Shown: positions 20,539-29,255 of the stretch, piece after piece | Numbering within the stretch: position 1 is the first letter of the stretch | Layout: each line of letters opens with the position of its first letter | Source: Candidatus Woesearchaeota archaeon | GTDB taxonomy: Archaea > Nanobdellota > Nanobdellia > SCGC-AAA011-G17 > GW2011-AR20 | Direction: 5' to 3' | DNA: 32,312 nt | Assembly: GCA_018302465.1 (NCBI GenBank) | Contig: JAGVZQ010000006.1 | Location: 1-32,312, forward strand | Program-made: the position numbers and the translations under genes | Notes under the pieces: model-generated | The model's input: the letters and a program-made list of their open reading frames with translations, nothing else | What the model was told of the DNA's origin: nothing | Database searches by the model: none

Positions 20539-21290
20539 TCTTGTATTCCCCTTACTATTCCTAAATTCTTTACATCATTCTCTGAAACTTTAGTCCTGGA
20601 TAATTCCTTTAAAGCATCAAGACAGGCATACATCAAATTAAGCCTGTTCTTTGAGTTTACCGCTCTTGAATATACATCCTTTATTCCAGCAACTTCTAAT
20701 ATTTTTTTACATTCTTCCTCTATACACAATCCTGTTCCAAGAGGAGCAGGAATTAATTCAATTTCAACTGAACTGCATTTTCCTTTTACTTTAAAAGGGA
20801 TTGAATGAACATTCCCGCATCCGCATTCCCAGCTTCCACATCCTCTTCTTATGCTAATAATGTTTAATTTTGCATTTCTCAATGCCTTTTCTCTTGCAGG
20901 CATAGTCTCTTTTGATTTTCCAAATCCAAGACCTATATAGCCATTTTTATTTCCAACAACAGCAAGGCATCCAAAATTAGGTTTATTCCCTTCTTTGGTC
21001 TTTTTCTGTGTTTGTCTCCATATGCTTTTCTTCCCCCCCCCAAATTTACCCTTTGATTGACCAATAGATAACAAGCTAGACTCCAAATTAGGGAGTAACA
21101 TATCAACAATTTGGGGTTCTAAAAATTTCAATCCTTTTCCAGCTATATCGTTAATATCTTTAATTTCTCCTGATTTAACTTTAAATCCTAACTCTGTTTT
21201 TGGAACCCAATTCTCTTTATTGAAATTATTAGTCACAACTCCCATAGGAGGTTCCCCAACAACTTTTACTTCTTCTATTCCTTCTGCCAT
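20535..21290 (-). CDS. rps5: Ribosomal protein uS5
   Basis: 251 aa. The dsRNA-binding S5 N-domain (GCLAVVGNKNGYIGLGFGKSKE) is followed by the C-domain (IELIPAPLGTGLCIEEECKKILEVAGIKDVYSR). A nine-C run (nine G on the coding strand) near 21035 encodes FGGGKK and keeps the frame, so it is not a frameshift. It is involved in decoding fidelity in the small subunit. Confidence 0.95.
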   Translation of the reverse strand: MAEGIEEVKVVGEPPMGVVTNNFNKENWVPKTELGFKVKSGEIKDINDIAGKGLKFLEPQIVDMLLPNLESSLLSIGQSKGKFGGGKKSIWRQTQKKTKEGNKPNFGCLAVVGNKNGYIGLGFGKSKETMPAREKALRNAKLNIISIRRGCGSWECGCGNVHSIPFKVKGKCSSVEIELIPAPLGTGLCIEEECKKILEVAGIKDVYSRAVNSKNRLNLMYACLDALKELSRTKVSENDVKNLGIVRGIQE

Positions 21291-21291
21291 T

Positions 21292-21870
21292 TTATTTAAC
21301 CCCTATCCTTTTCTTAACTTCTAAAAAAGTTTTTGAAATCTCTTCAGGTTTAACATTATTTTTTACATATCTTGAAAACTGTTTTTTATAAATCTCTGTA
21401 CCTTTTATTTTTGAAGCATAATTTTCAATATGTTTTCCACTCACCCTCTCTTCTGAAGGCAATATATCTTGGTTTACAGATATATCCAACCCTGAATCTA
21501 CAGCACCCTTAAGGACTGCATATAATGAAGATCCTTTGACAGAAGCATGTAGACCAATATCAAATATGACTTTATTAACCCCCTTCTCTTTTGATCTGAT
21601 TCCTGTTAAAAATCCAAGAAGATAAGAAGAAGGAATATTATTAAAATGATACTTCCACCCAAACTTTGTTAAGTCTTTTGTTGTCAAAGAGAGTATAATT
21701 TTATCTCCATCATCTTTGTAATCTATAAGCTGAGCAATGATAATATTAATTTTTTTTCTGACAACAAGCCTGGTATTTTTTGAGCCGAGAGTCTTCAACC
21801 TACTTTTATAATTAGTCTTTCCGCTTCTGTCTCTCTTAAGCCTCACTGTATATCTTCTACTTCTTGCCAT
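21292..21870 (-). CDS. rpl18: Ribosomal protein uL18
   Basis: 192 aa. RYTVRLKRDRSGKTNYKSRL and the RLVVRKKINIIIAQLIDY segment are typical; this protein binds 5S rRNA with uL5. Its start lies 14 nt inside the end of eL19. The end is close to uS5 (1-nt gap). Confidence 0.93.
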   Translation of the reverse strand: MARSRRYTVRLKRDRSGKTNYKSRLKTLGSKNTRLVVRKKINIIIAQLIDYKDDGDKIILSLTTKDLTKFGWKYHFNNIPSSYLLGFLTGIRSKEKGVNKVIFDIGLHASVKGSSLYAVLKGAVDSGLDISVNQDILPSEERVSGKHIENYASKIKGTEIYKKQFSRYVKNNVKPEEISKTFLEVKKRIGVK

Positions 21871-22315
21871 TTTTTATTAAGTTGCGTTCCTCCACAAACA
21901 TCTTTATATGCCTTCTACTTCTGAAAAACCCTCCTTTTGCTTTCATATAAAGTGATTTGTATGTCTTTGAATCAATAAACTTCCCTTCTCTTAAGCTTCT
22001 TAAAAATTCTCTCTGAACCCTTATTTTTCTTATCCATTCAGTCTTTCCAGGTAATCTTGCGTTCTTTGTTCCCTTTTTTGTTCCTCTTCCCTTTCTCCTT
22101 CCCTTCCTCTTCTGTAAAATCCTTATTCTTGCTCTTGCCCTTGACTGCTCGTTAGTATCTTTTTTATCGATAATCTTCTTGCCAATAAGAGATTTTACAT
22201 CACTTCTTGTTATTGCTTCTTTTATTTGTGATAATGATTCAGCATCAAACTTAATCTTCTTCTTGCTAACCTTGAGAATCTTGCTTGCTAATTTTTTTTG
22301 TAATCTAAGTTCCAT
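21857..22315 (-). CDS. rpl19e: Ribosomal protein eL19 (L19e)
   Basis: 152 aa. LQKKLASKILKVSKKKIKFD and the basic RGRRKGRGTKKGTKNARLPGK-like stretch plus W-IRKIRVQREFLRSLRE are diagnostic. It is an extended helical protein at the base of the large subunit. It lies between eL32 and uL18 as in other archaea. Confidence 0.95.
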   Translation of the reverse strand: MELRLQKKLASKILKVSKKKIKFDAESLSQIKEAITRSDVKSLIGKKIIDKKDTNEQSRARARIRILQKRKGRRKGRGTKKGTKNARLPGKTEWIRKIRVQREFLRSLREGKFIDSKTYKSLYMKAKGGFFRSRRHIKMFVEERNLIKNGKK

Positions 22316-22316
22316 C

Positions 22317-22823
22317 TTATAATCCTTTCTCTAATATTTTCCTTTTTTCTTCTTTTTCTTTTATTTCAGTGTCTTCTTTGCTTTCTTTTTTCTTTTTTTC
22401 TTCAACTTTCTCTTTTTTCTCTTCTTCCTTTTTACTCTTATATTTTTTCTTCTCTGCTTTTTCTTCTTCTACTTTTTTAAGGAATAATTTAGCATCTTTT
22501 ATGTTAAGTAATTTTATATTAAACTCAACTGCTTTTTTTACTATTTCTTCTTTTTTTCTCTTTCCAACATTGGAACCTATGATCCCTATTGAGCTCTTAT
22601 CAAGCGCTTCAATATCTTTTATACTATACACATTAACAGGAAGTAATCCATTAATAAGCCCCTTTTCTTTAATACCTGTACCATATCCTACTTTTGGAAT
22701 AAGTCCATGACCATTTCTTGATAGCCTGATTTTTGCATGTTTTCCTCTAGGTTTTCTCCATTTCTTCTTAAGACCTGAAAGGTTCATAGCTCCTGGTCTG
22801 AGAAATTTCTTTTTTGCTTTCAT
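22317..22823 (-). CDS. rpl32e: Ribosomal protein eL32 (L32e) with charged C-terminal tail
   Basis: 168 aa. The core (FLRPGAMNLSGLKKKWRKPRG, RNGHGLIPKVGYGTGI, IIGSNVGKRKKEEI) spans ~110 residues. The final ~55 residues are almost only Lys and Glu and likely disordered, an extension absent from the standard protein. It overlaps uL6 by 4 nt. Confidence 0.93.
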   Translation of the reverse strand: MKAKKKFLRPGAMNLSGLKKKWRKPRGKHAKIRLSRNGHGLIPKVGYGTGIKEKGLINGLLPVNVYSIKDIEALDKSSIGIIGSNVGKRKKEEIVKKAVEFNIKLLNIKDAKLFLKKVEEEKAEKKKYKSKKEEEKKEKVEEKKKKESKEDTEIKEKEEKRKILEKGL

Positions 22824-23368
22824 ACTACAGATTTTCCTCCCTTTTGTGTGATATAGATTCCATCCTGAAATATCCTTCTGTCTTTATTAGTAACTCTTGT
22901 ACATTGCTCTATGTTGGACGCAGTTTGACCTGCAGTTTCTTTGTTTACACTAGTAACAATTATTTCATCTCCATTCACTTTAACTTCTGAACCTTCTAAT
23001 ATTCTGGCTACTCTGGCCATTTTTTCTCCAAGGAAGTTTTTAACAATAACATTTCCTTTCTCAACTGAAACATTCATAGGGAAATGACCTGAACATATTT
23101 TCAGTTTGTAAGTATAAGGTTCAACAGTTCCCTTAATCATATTCTTCAGATGAGAAGCATTAGTATTGATAAGTCTCTTTTCATTCTTAGTGAACTTGCC
23201 TTTCGCAAAAAGAATTAATTTATTCTCTTCTTTCTTCAATCCTATCACAACATTATTAATTGATAAGAAATTTTCACCATAAGATCCCTTAATTCTTACT
23301 GTTCTGTCTTTTACATCAACATTTACATTCTCAGGTATAACAATTTTTTTCTCTGGACTTTTTGACAT
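22820..23368 (-). CDS. rpl6: Ribosomal protein uL6
   Basis: 182 aa with two L6 repeats; IKGTVEPYTYKLKICSGHFP marks the end of the first and KVNGDEIIVTSVNKETAGQTA the second. It ends in the family's KDRRIFQDGIYITQKGGK. It supports the sarcin-ricin/GTPase region. Confidence 0.95.
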   Translation of the reverse strand: MSKSPEKKIVIPENVNVDVKDRTVRIKGSYGENFLSINNVVIGLKKEENKLILFAKGKFTKNEKRLINTNASHLKNMIKGTVEPYTYKLKICSGHFPMNVSVEKGNVIVKNFLGEKMARVARILEGSEVKVNGDEIIVTSVNKETAGQTASNIEQCTRVTNKDRRIFQDGIYITQKGGKSVV

Positions 23369-23369
23369 G

Positions 23370-23762
23370 TTAATAAACGTAAGATATTAATCTTCCTCCA
23401 ATGCTTTTCTCTTTTGATTCTGAGTGTGTCATAAAACCTTTTTGGGTTGAAACAATTATTATCCCAAAATCTCTGGCAGGCAGGTATCTCTTCTCATATT
23501 TCTCAATGTCCCCTTTCTTAAAGGAGAATCTAGGTTTTATAACTCCACACTTGTTTATTCTCCCTAGCAAAGAAACTTCAATAGCATTTCCTCTTCCATC
23601 TTCTACAACTTTAAAATCCCCGATATATCCTTTGTCTTTCATAATCTCAAATACGGATTTTATAATCTTGGAACTAGGTTTAACTACACATTCTTTTTTT
23701 CCAATTTTTTCGCAATTATTTAGATTGGAAAGTACACTTGCTAAAGTATCGTTCATTGCCAT
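23370..23762 (-). CDS. rps8: Ribosomal protein uS8
   Basis: 130 aa. NDTLASVLSNLNNCEKIGKK begins the archaeal S8, and PRFSFKKGDIEKYEKRYLPARDFGIIIVST includes the conserved C-terminal half that binds the central domain of 16S rRNA. One base separates it from uS14. Confidence 0.95.
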   Translation of the reverse strand: MAMNDTLASVLSNLNNCEKIGKKECVVKPSSKIIKSVFEIMKDKGYIGDFKVVEDGRGNAIEVSLLGRINKCGVIKPRFSFKKGDIEKYEKRYLPARDFGIIIVSTQKGFMTHSESKEKSIGGRLISYVY

Positions 23763-23763
23763 T

Positions 23764-23994
23764 TTAATCGTATTTTTTGAATCCTAATCTTTTTGCATTT
23801 TCTCTGAAGCATTGTCTGCATAAGTCTATTCCATATTGACTCATATGCGCTCCGCTTCTGTCGCAGATGCCACATCTCTTTACATTTCTTCCAAATTCTC
23901 TCTTTTTAGGAGCATTATGTTTAATGAATTTCTGCATCTTTGCAGGTTTCTCTTCAAGTTGTTTAAACACTTTTGTGTGGCTGCTGTAAGTCAT
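23764..23994 (-). CDS. rps14: Ribosomal protein uS14, zinc-binding form with N-terminal extension
   Basis: 76 aa. The core ...CGICDRSGAHMSQYGIDLCRQCFRE... ends GFKKYD, with the four zinc cysteines as CxxC and CxxC. The usual archaeal protein is ~50-56 aa. The first 19 residues are extra, and Met20 (MQKFIKHNAPKK) is a possible alternative start that would give the standard length. Confidence 0.93.
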   Translation of the reverse strand: MTYSSHTKVFKQLEEKPAKMQKFIKHNAPKKREFGRNVKRCGICDRSGAHMSQYGIDLCRQCFRENAKRLGFKKYD

Positions 23995-23995
23995 A

Positions 23996-24514
23996 TTATC
24001 CTCCCTTGCTGGTTATACTAACCTTAAACTTATGTTTTATGAACTCAATAGATTCCTCTTTTGAAATTTTATGTCTTAAAGGTATTCTAGCTCTGTTGAT
24101 TCTTCTTCTCTTTATCCTGAATCCATCCCTTTTTAAAGTAACTGCGACTTCTAATCCTATGATTCCGATAGTTGAATCATATTCCACACCAGGGATCTCT
24201 ATATACTCTTTAATTCCAAATGAAAAGTTGCCGAAAGCATCAAACTTGCTTTCAGGAATGCCATTATCAACAGCGCCGAATAATCTTTTTAAAACACTTT
24301 CAGCTTTTTCCCCCCTTAGTGTAACTTTTGTAGCAATATCTAATTTAGGTCTTATCCCCCATGTCGGCACTCTTTTCATAGTTCTTGTTTTTATGGAATT
24401 CTCACCTGTTATAGACTTTAATAATCTAGAAGCCTTGTCTAATTTATCTCCAGCTTCTCCAACACCTATATTCAAGGTTATTTTCTCTATCTTTATCTCT
24501 TGCATCTTGTTCAT
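23996..24514 (-). CDS. rpl5: Ribosomal protein uL5
   Basis: 172 aa. KIEKITLNIGVGEAGDKLDKA, then RTMKRVPTWGIRPKLDIATKVTLRG, and YDSTIGIIGLEVAVTLKRDGFRIKRRR are typical of archaeal L5, which binds 5S rRNA. It overlaps eS4 by 4 nt. Confidence 0.95.
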   Translation of the reverse strand: MNKMQEIKIEKITLNIGVGEAGDKLDKASRLLKSITGENSIKTRTMKRVPTWGIRPKLDIATKVTLRGEKAESVLKRLFGAVDNGIPESKFDAFGNFSFGIKEYIEIPGVEYDSTIGIIGLEVAVTLKRDGFRIKRRRINRARIPLRHKISKEESIEFIKHKFKVSITSKGG

Positions 24515-25203
24515 TTTTCTATGAATTTAATATCAATCACAAAAGCGTATGCCTTTAAGGTTTCAAACTCTAACTCTTTTGTTTTGACCAGAATCCTATC
24601 TGGGTTTGTACTTTTTTCTTTGATTATTTTTAAAACTTTACCATGTACTCCCATATGTTTTCCTCCAATAAGAAAAACATTGCACCCTTCTTCAAGTTTT
24701 AAACTGTCAACAATTGAATTCTTTGTAATATCAATTATAACAGTATCTCCAACACCGTAAGAATTTTTTTCAACAATTATATTTTTGCTGTCTATCAAAT
24801 TAATTTGAATTTTTTTTCCTTTCAGAAATCTCTTCCCTATAATTTTACATGGCTTTAGATTGTCCAATTCTTTTTTTAATGGGATTAATATAAATTCACC
24901 AAGCTCATTTATTATTACTCTGTAAGATTCCTTTGTTTCCGGAATATCAAGAATATCCATAAACCCTACAGCAAACTTTTGGTCATTTACAGTTCTTTTA
25001 TCAATCATTATAGATTTATTATTAATAATGTACTTTACTTCTCTTGTTGTATCAGCATGTTTTAATATAGTTTTCAATAACAAATTGATAGAGATGCATC
25101 TACTTAATGGATGTGCGCCTGAATTAGGTCTTGTTATCCACTTAGTTTCCTTTCTTTTTATCGGCCAACTCTTTGGCGCTTTGCTTCTTGCTAGATGTGC
25201 CAT
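24511..25203 (-). CDS. rps4e: Ribosomal protein eS4 (S4e)
   Basis: 230 aa. LARSKAPKSWPIKRKETKWI at the N-terminus, the S4-like central part (LPLKTIL...ADTTREVKYIIN-like) and a KOW near the C-terminus (GKHMGVHGKVLKI) identify it. The start is firm because the conserved APKSWPI begins near residue 9. Its first 62 nt overlap the Lys-rich tail of uL24. Confidence 0.95.
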   Translation of the reverse strand: MAHLARSKAPKSWPIKRKETKWITRPNSGAHPLSRCISINLLLKTILKHADTTREVKYIINNKSIMIDKRTVNDQKFAVGFMDILDIPETKESYRVIINELGEFILIPLKKELDNLKPCKIIGKRFLKGKKIQINLIDSKNIIVEKNSYGVGDTVIIDITKNSIVDSLKLEEGCNVFLIGGKHMGVHGKVLKIIKEKSTNPDRILVKTKELEFETLKAYAFVIDIKFIEK

Positions 25204-25582
25204 TTTTTCTTTCTAATGCTTCTTTTCTTTTTTTATCTGATAAGTTTAACTCTGTTATAAGTAAGTTTGAAGGATGAATAGGATAGAACGATTTTGAACC
25301 GTCTCTCTTGATTAAATTTACTCCCTCAATCCATACTTTTGTTTCCTTAACAAAGACTTTTTCAACTTTTCCTGTAATCCCCCTATATTGTCCTCTCTGA
25401 ACTTTTACAACATCCCCTTTTCTTACAGGGAAACTTCTTCTTCCATGTTTTTTGATAAGTTCTTTTGACAAATGAGATCCAAGGAATTTATGTTTTATAT
25501 GCAATGGAGCATTATAGCTAAACTTTCTTTTTTTTCTTACCTGTTTGCTGCTTTTCCATTTGTTTGAAAATAATTTTTTCAT
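25142..25582 (-). CDS. rpl24: Ribosomal protein uL24
   Basis: 146 aa. APLHIKHKFLGSHLSKELIK and the KOW motif VVKVQRGQYRGITGKVEKV are the archaeal L24 core. The last ~25 residues (RKEALERKNGTSSKKQSAKE...) are a variable basic tail read in another frame over the eS4 start, giving the longest overlap in the operon (62 nt). Translational coupling is likely. Confidence 0.95.
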   Translation of the reverse strand: MKKLFSNKWKSSKQVRKKRKFSYNAPLHIKHKFLGSHLSKELIKKHGRRSFPVRKGDVVKVQRGQYRGITGKVEKVFVKETKVWIEGVNLIKRDGSKSFYPIHPSNLLITELNLSDKKRKEALERKNGTSSKKQSAKELADKKKGN

Positions 25583-25583
25583 T

Positions 25584-25985
25584 TTACGCTACAACAGATG
25601 CAATCTTGGCAATTGCTGGCCAACGCTCTGCAACCTCCTTAGCAATAGCCCCCTTTATTATGGTTCCTTTAGGATTTCCTTTCTCATCTTTAAGTATAAT
25701 TGCTGCATTGTCTTCAAATTTAATTCTCTCTCCATTCAATCTTTTATACTCTTTTCTTTGTCTTACAATTATGGCCGGAACAACTTGACTTTTCATACCT
25801 GGCTTTCCTTTTACAATAGAAGCATTAACCATATCTCCAATTCCCGCCGCAGGCAACTTTCCTTTTGTTGTTTTTAATCCCTTAACTGAGAATATTTTTA
25901 TTATCTTAGCTCCTGAATTATCACAAACAGGGATTTTTGCTTCTAGGTTAAATGCTTTTGTGATATTTGCGGTGAATGCTTTCAT
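25584..25985 (-). CDS. rpl14: Ribosomal protein uL14
   Basis: 133 aa. IPVCDNSGAKIIKIFSVKG, MVNASIVKGKPGMKSQVVPAI and IVRQRKEYKRLNGERIKFEDN define uL14, which binds near the subunit interface and anti-association factors. It overlaps uS17 by 4 nt. Confidence 0.96.
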   Translation of the reverse strand: MKAFTANITKAFNLEAKIPVCDNSGAKIIKIFSVKGLKTTKGKLPAAGIGDMVNASIVKGKPGMKSQVVPAIIVRQRKEYKRLNGERIKFEDNAAIILKDEKGNPKGTIIKGAIAKEVAERWPAIAKIASVVA

Positions 25986-26305
25986 TTTTTAATTACCTCT
26001 AATATAACAAAATGTTTTGTTTTTGATATTGGTTTTGTCTCCCCTATTACCACTTTATCACCAATATTTGCATCAATGCATGGAGGGTTATGAACTTTTA
26101 ATTTACTCTTCCTTTTTTCATATCTTTCATATTTTGAGATATAATGAAAATGCTCAAATTGCACAGTTGCAGTTTTTGATACGTTCTTCTTAATGACCTC
26201 TACTTCCATTATCTTGCCTCTAACTTTTTGAGTGCCATGAAAAGGACATACCTTATCCTCGCATTTATCCTTTGGTGCCTTTACATCAATGCCTATTGTT
26301 CTCAT
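25982..26305 (-). CDS. rps17: Ribosomal protein uS17
   Basis: 107 aa. The archaeal S17 insert CPFHGTQKVRGKIMEVEVI and the OB-fold VQFEHFHYISKYERYEKRKSK with NIGDKVVIGETKPISKTKHF are present. It overlaps Rpp29 by 4 nt and uL14 by 4 nt. Confidence 0.95.
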   Translation of the reverse strand: MRTIGIDVKAPKDKCEDKVCPFHGTQKVRGKIMEVEVIKKNVSKTATVQFEHFHYISKYERYEKRKSKLKVHNPPCIDANIGDKVVIGETKPISKTKHFVILEVIKK

Positions 26306-26523
26306 TTTATATCTTCAGGCCTCCTTCTTAAATGCTCACCCTTCATTATACTAGATCCGAGCTTTAATGTTATTTCTGATTTTATCAATTTCTTTATTCC
26401 TTTTCCTGTTTCAACAGTGATCGTATTCTTTGTCTCATCCACGATTTTTCCAGCTATTCCAAGTAAATTTCTATTCTTTGCATCTATTACTTCCATTTTT
26501 GAACCAATCAACATTTCTATCAT
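26302..26523 (-). CDS. rnp1: RNase P protein component 1 (Rpp29/Pop4)
   Basis: 73 aa. The Sm-like barrel core is visible: IGSKMEVIDAKNRNLLGIAGKIVDETKNTITVETG. The protein is short compared with ~90-125 aa in other archaea, lacking the terminal extensions. It helps RNase P RNA remove tRNA 5' leaders. The position between SUI1 and uS17 is standard for archaea. Confidence 0.9.
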   Translation of the reverse strand: MIEMLIGSKMEVIDAKNRNLLGIAGKIVDETKNTITVETGKGIKKLIKSEITLKLGSSIMKGEHLRRRPEDIK

Positions 26524-26524
26524 C

Positions 26525-26818
26525 TTATTTTACATGAGTGAAACCAATTTTCACAAGTTCTTCCTTAACTTTTTGTACATGGTCTCCTTGTAGCTCAATT
26601 TTTCCACCCTTTACTGTTCCCCCGCATGCGAGTTTGGACTTCAAACTTTTGGCAAGGTCCTTGATGTTTATATCCTTTGGATCAATCCCTTCTATAACAG
26701 TTGTTAATTTTCCAAATCTTCTCTTTACAGTTTTAACACTGATATACTGTTCTTCCTTTGCTATAGTCTCACAGACACAAAGCTCTCGAGACAAACCACA
26801 TTTTGGACATATGTTCAT
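26525..26818 (-). CDS. Translation initiation factor aIF1 (SUI1)
   Basis: 97 aa. An N-terminal zinc-like pair ([13 protein letters not shown]) precedes the SUI1 fold: [43 protein letters not shown]. It promotes start-codon selection on the small subunit. It overlaps uL29 by 4 nt. Confidence 0.95.
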   Translation of the reverse strand: MNICPKCGLSRELCVCETIAKEEQYISVKTVKRRFGKLTTVIEGIDPKDINIKDLAKSLKSKLACGGTVKGGKIELQGDHVQKVKEELVKIGFTHVK

Positions 26819-27024
26819 TGCTTGTTGATTACCTCCCTTAATGAGTTATTTTTAAGTGTAAGCATTCTTGCAATATCTTTTCTTATTGATTTCACAGCAC
26901 CAGGATTTTCTATATTTGTTCCTGAAGCTCTTTGAGAGTTCAGTCTAAGCAGCTCTTTTCTCAATTCAAAAAGTTTTTTTTCTACTTGTTCACTGTTCAT
27001 TTGTTTTATCTGGTGTTTTTTCAT
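26815..27024 (-). CDS. rpl29: Ribosomal protein uL29
   Basis: The track start at 27093 adds 23 Lys/Arg residues that are the antisense-frame shadow of the uS3 Lys-rich tail. I prefer Met24 (27024), giving [20 protein letters not shown], which aligns with the family's MKxKELRxMSxEE. A GGA-like element lies a few bases upstream. The 69-aa product then has the expected [19 protein letters not shown] and [12 protein letters not shown] helices. It overlaps uS3 by 35 nt. Met32 (27000) is a less likely start. Confidence 0.9.
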   Translation of the reverse strand: MKKHQIKQMNSEQVEKKLFELRKELLRLNSQRASGTNIENPGAVKSIRKDIARMLTLKNNSLREVINKQ

Positions 27025-27727
27025 TTTCCTTTGCTTTCTTTTTCTTAACTGCTTTTTTTGTTTTCTTTTTTTCTTTAACTTTCTCTTCTTCAATCTTTTC
27101 TTTCTTAATTTCTTTCACTTCAACTGGTCTTTCAATAAATTTGATATCATCAGGCAGTTTTATGTCAGGAGTTAATATATTTACTTTAACCCCAACAGAG
27201 CCTGATTTTAATCTTGCAACAGACAAGCCTCTCTTGATTAAATTTTCTGAAACATCACCTGATTTTTTGAGATGACCTGCAAGAAATCTCCATGTTTTTG
27301 CTCTGCTGCTTGGCACCCCTCTTCCTGAAATGACTATCTCTGCACCAATTGCTCCTGCATTTATCACATCCTGCAATGCTCTATACCCTAAAGATTTGAA
27401 TCTCTTAGGTCCAAACCTTTCAAAAGATGAGACTATTCTTTCAGCAACTGACTTAGGATCAAGATTTGGATTCTCAATTTCAGCAATTTCAATTTCAGGA
27501 TTCTCCATTTCAAATTTAGTTTTCAAAATTTTATTTAACCTATTAATATTTGCTCCTTTGCTTCCTACTACCAATCCAGGTCTTGAAGTGTAAATTATAA
27601 TCTTCTCACCTAAAGGAGTTTTCTTTAACTCTAATTTGCTATAACTCCCTTTAGGTAATTCTCCTGCAATATGATCCTGCAGTAAATATTCCTTAATTTT
27701 CTTTTTTAGTATTTGCTTTTCTATCAT
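26990..27727 (-). CDS. rps3: Ribosomal protein uS3
   Basis: 245 aa. The KH type 2 domain has the GxxG loop in VVGSKGANINRL, and the C-domain has GAIGAEIVISGRGVPSSRAKTWR. The final ~45 residues are Lys/Glu-rich and likely disordered. It overlaps uL22 by 35 nt and uL29 by 35 nt. It forms part of the mRNA entry site. Confidence 0.95.
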   Translation of the reverse strand: MIEKQILKKKIKEYLLQDHIAGELPKGSYSKLELKKTPLGEKIIIYTSRPGLVVGSKGANINRLNKILKTKFEMENPEIEIAEIENPNLDPKSVAERIVSSFERFGPKRFKSLGYRALQDVINAGAIGAEIVISGRGVPSSRAKTWRFLAGHLKKSGDVSENLIKRGLSVARLKSGSVGVKVNILTPDIKLPDDIKFIERPVEVKEIKKEKIEEEKVKEKKKTKKAVKKKKAKENEKTPDKTNEQ

Positions 27728-28142
27728 CTTTCTTAATCTTTAGCTCTTTTACAATAATCTTTAAATGTGTATTTTTCTGTTTTCTTCTTCTTTTTCTTCC
27801 ATAATGCCATTGTAATGGAGCCTTATTGGCTGAAATATGTTCTATCACTAAATTTGTAGACAATCCTCTATTTTGCGCATTCGCCTCAGCACTTTCTACA
27901 AGCCTTAAAATCTCTTTTGAAGTTTTAATCGGATACTTGCCAGGCCCTATTCCAGGTCTATGAGAAGTATTGTCATTATACCTTCTGTATGGAACTGCTT
28001 CTTTCATCAGAATAACTCTGTTTAATACAGCTTTAGCTTTCTTAGTGCTCATACTTCTGATTAGATTGCATATTTCAACAGATTTTTTTGTTGAAATTGG
28101 TAAGTTTTTACCATTCACTATTGCAATGTCTTGATTTTCCAT
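27693..28142 (-). CDS. rpl22: Ribosomal protein uL22
   Basis: 149 aa. LPISTKKSVEICNLIRSMST, VPYRRYNDNTSHRPG and the tunnel-lining loop near LQWHYGRKRRRKQKNTHLKI are the archaeal L22/eukaryotic L17 features. It overlaps uS3 by 35 nt. Confidence 0.95.
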   Translation of the reverse strand: MENQDIAIVNGKNLPISTKKSVEICNLIRSMSTKKAKAVLNRVILMKEAVPYRRYNDNTSHRPGIGPGKYPIKTSKEILRLVESAEANAQNRGLSTNLVIEHISANKAPLQWHYGRKRRRKQKNTHLKIIVKELKIKKDDRKANTKKEN

Positions 28143-28143
28143 T

Positions 28144-28539
28144 TTATTTTACTGATATTGCTGAACTTGATCTTGTAGCTCCAACACCTGGTGCAGAGTG
28201 TGTAATTCTTGATCTGGTCATTGTTAGTTCTCCAAGATACATTCCAATCATTTCTGGTTGTATCATAACCTGTGCAAAATTCTTGCCAGAATGAATATGA
28301 ATTGTTAATCCCACCATCTTTGGCAGCACAATCATATCTCTAACATGAGTTTTTATCGGCTTCTTTATTTTGCCTTGTAATGCTTTGTCTATTTTTTTCA
28401 AAAAAGTCTGTTGTCCTTCTGTAAACCCTCTCTTTAATGACCTTTTTTTTCTTGAAGGTAATAATTTCATAAATTCCTTTAACTCCATATTCTTCAGTTC
28501 TTCAATACTCTTTCCTCTGTAAGTAAAATCTTTTGCCAT
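28144..28539 (-). CDS. rps19: Ribosomal protein uS19
   Basis: 131 aa. The archaeal S15/S19 form: FTYRGKSIEELKNMELKEFM at the start, IKTHVRDMIVLPKMVGLTIHIHSGK in the core and HSAPGVGATRSS near the end. It binds at the head of the small subunit. It shares one base with the end of uL2. Confidence 0.95.
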   Translation of the reverse strand: MAKDFTYRGKSIEELKNMELKEFMKLLPSRKKRSLKRGFTEGQQTFLKKIDKALQGKIKKPIKTHVRDMIVLPKMVGLTIHIHSGKNFAQVMIQPEMIGMYLGELTMTRSRITHSAPGVGATRSSSAISVK

Positions 28540-29255
28540 TATCTTTTCCTACCTGTTCTCCTAGCTCTTATTAATCCAACCTTTCTTCCAGGTGGTGCGT
28601 TTCTAGGAGGCGTAGCAGGCTTACCCATATGCCTTCCCCTACCTGAACCAAAAGGATGGTCAACAGCATTCATAGCAACACCTGAAACAATAGGATACAA
28701 TTTATTTCTTGCTTTCTTCATGTGATGGTGCTTTCCAGCTTTTACAATAGGTTTTTCTAATCTTCCAGACCCAGCAATTACACCTATCACAGCTCTACAA
28801 CCTGGATCAAACTTCTTTTGTTTCTTGCTAGGTAGCTGTACAACAACATATTCTTTAGTTTTGCTTATGACTTTTGCAGAGCATCCTGCTGTTCTGCAGA
28901 ATCCTGCAATATTACTATTAGGGAATTTTTCAATATTATAAATCAGAGTTCCTTCCGGAATATCTGAAAGAATCATAACATTTCCTGATTTTAATTCAGA
29001 ATTAGATCCAAATAAAATACTCTCACCAACTCTCACTTCTTCAGGAGCAGGTATGCAGAAAAACTCATCATTCTTTAATTTTATTATCGCTACCGGAGCA
29101 GACCTAGCTTGGTCATGAACTATATCAACAATCTCCCCAACAATTGGTTCATTAGTTAGATTAGGATAAACCATTTTGAATTTATATCTGTGACTAGGAG
29201 CTTTATACCTAGGTGTTCCTCTTCCTCTCCTTTGCTGAATTAAATTTTTACCCAT
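28539..29255 (-). CDS. rpl2: Ribosomal protein uL2
   Basis: 238 aa. RRGRGTPRYKAPSHRYKFKM starts the archaeal L2. The conserved peptidyl-transferase-centre loop is MNAVDHPFGSGRGRHMGK, with the functionally important His retained. It ends with the family's RNAPPGRKVGLIRARRTGRKR. Confidence 0.96.
   Translation of the reverse strand: MGKNLIQQRRGRGTPRYKAPSHRYKFKMVYPNLTNEPIVGEIVDIVHDQARSAPVAIIKLKNDEFFCIPAPEEVRVGESILFGSNSELKSGNVMILSDIPEGTLIYNIEKFPNSNIAGFCRTAGCSAKVISKTKEYVVVQLPSKKQKKFDPGCRAVIGVIAGSGRLEKPIVKAGKHHHMKKARNKLYPIVSGVAMNAVDHPFGSGRGRHMGKPATPPRNAPPGRKVGLIRARRTGRKR

Noticed and set aside
21033-21041. Run of nine C as a possible sequencing frameshift in uS5
   Set aside because: The uS5 frame continues intact through it as three Gly codons.
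22369-22710. 113-aa plus-strand Ser/Phe-rich ORF
   Set aside because: Antisense of the Lys/Glu-rich tail of eL32.
27025-27093. 23-residue Lys/Arg extension of uL29 in the ORF track
   Set aside because: It is the out-of-frame reading of the uS3 Lys-rich tail; Met24 matches the family start.
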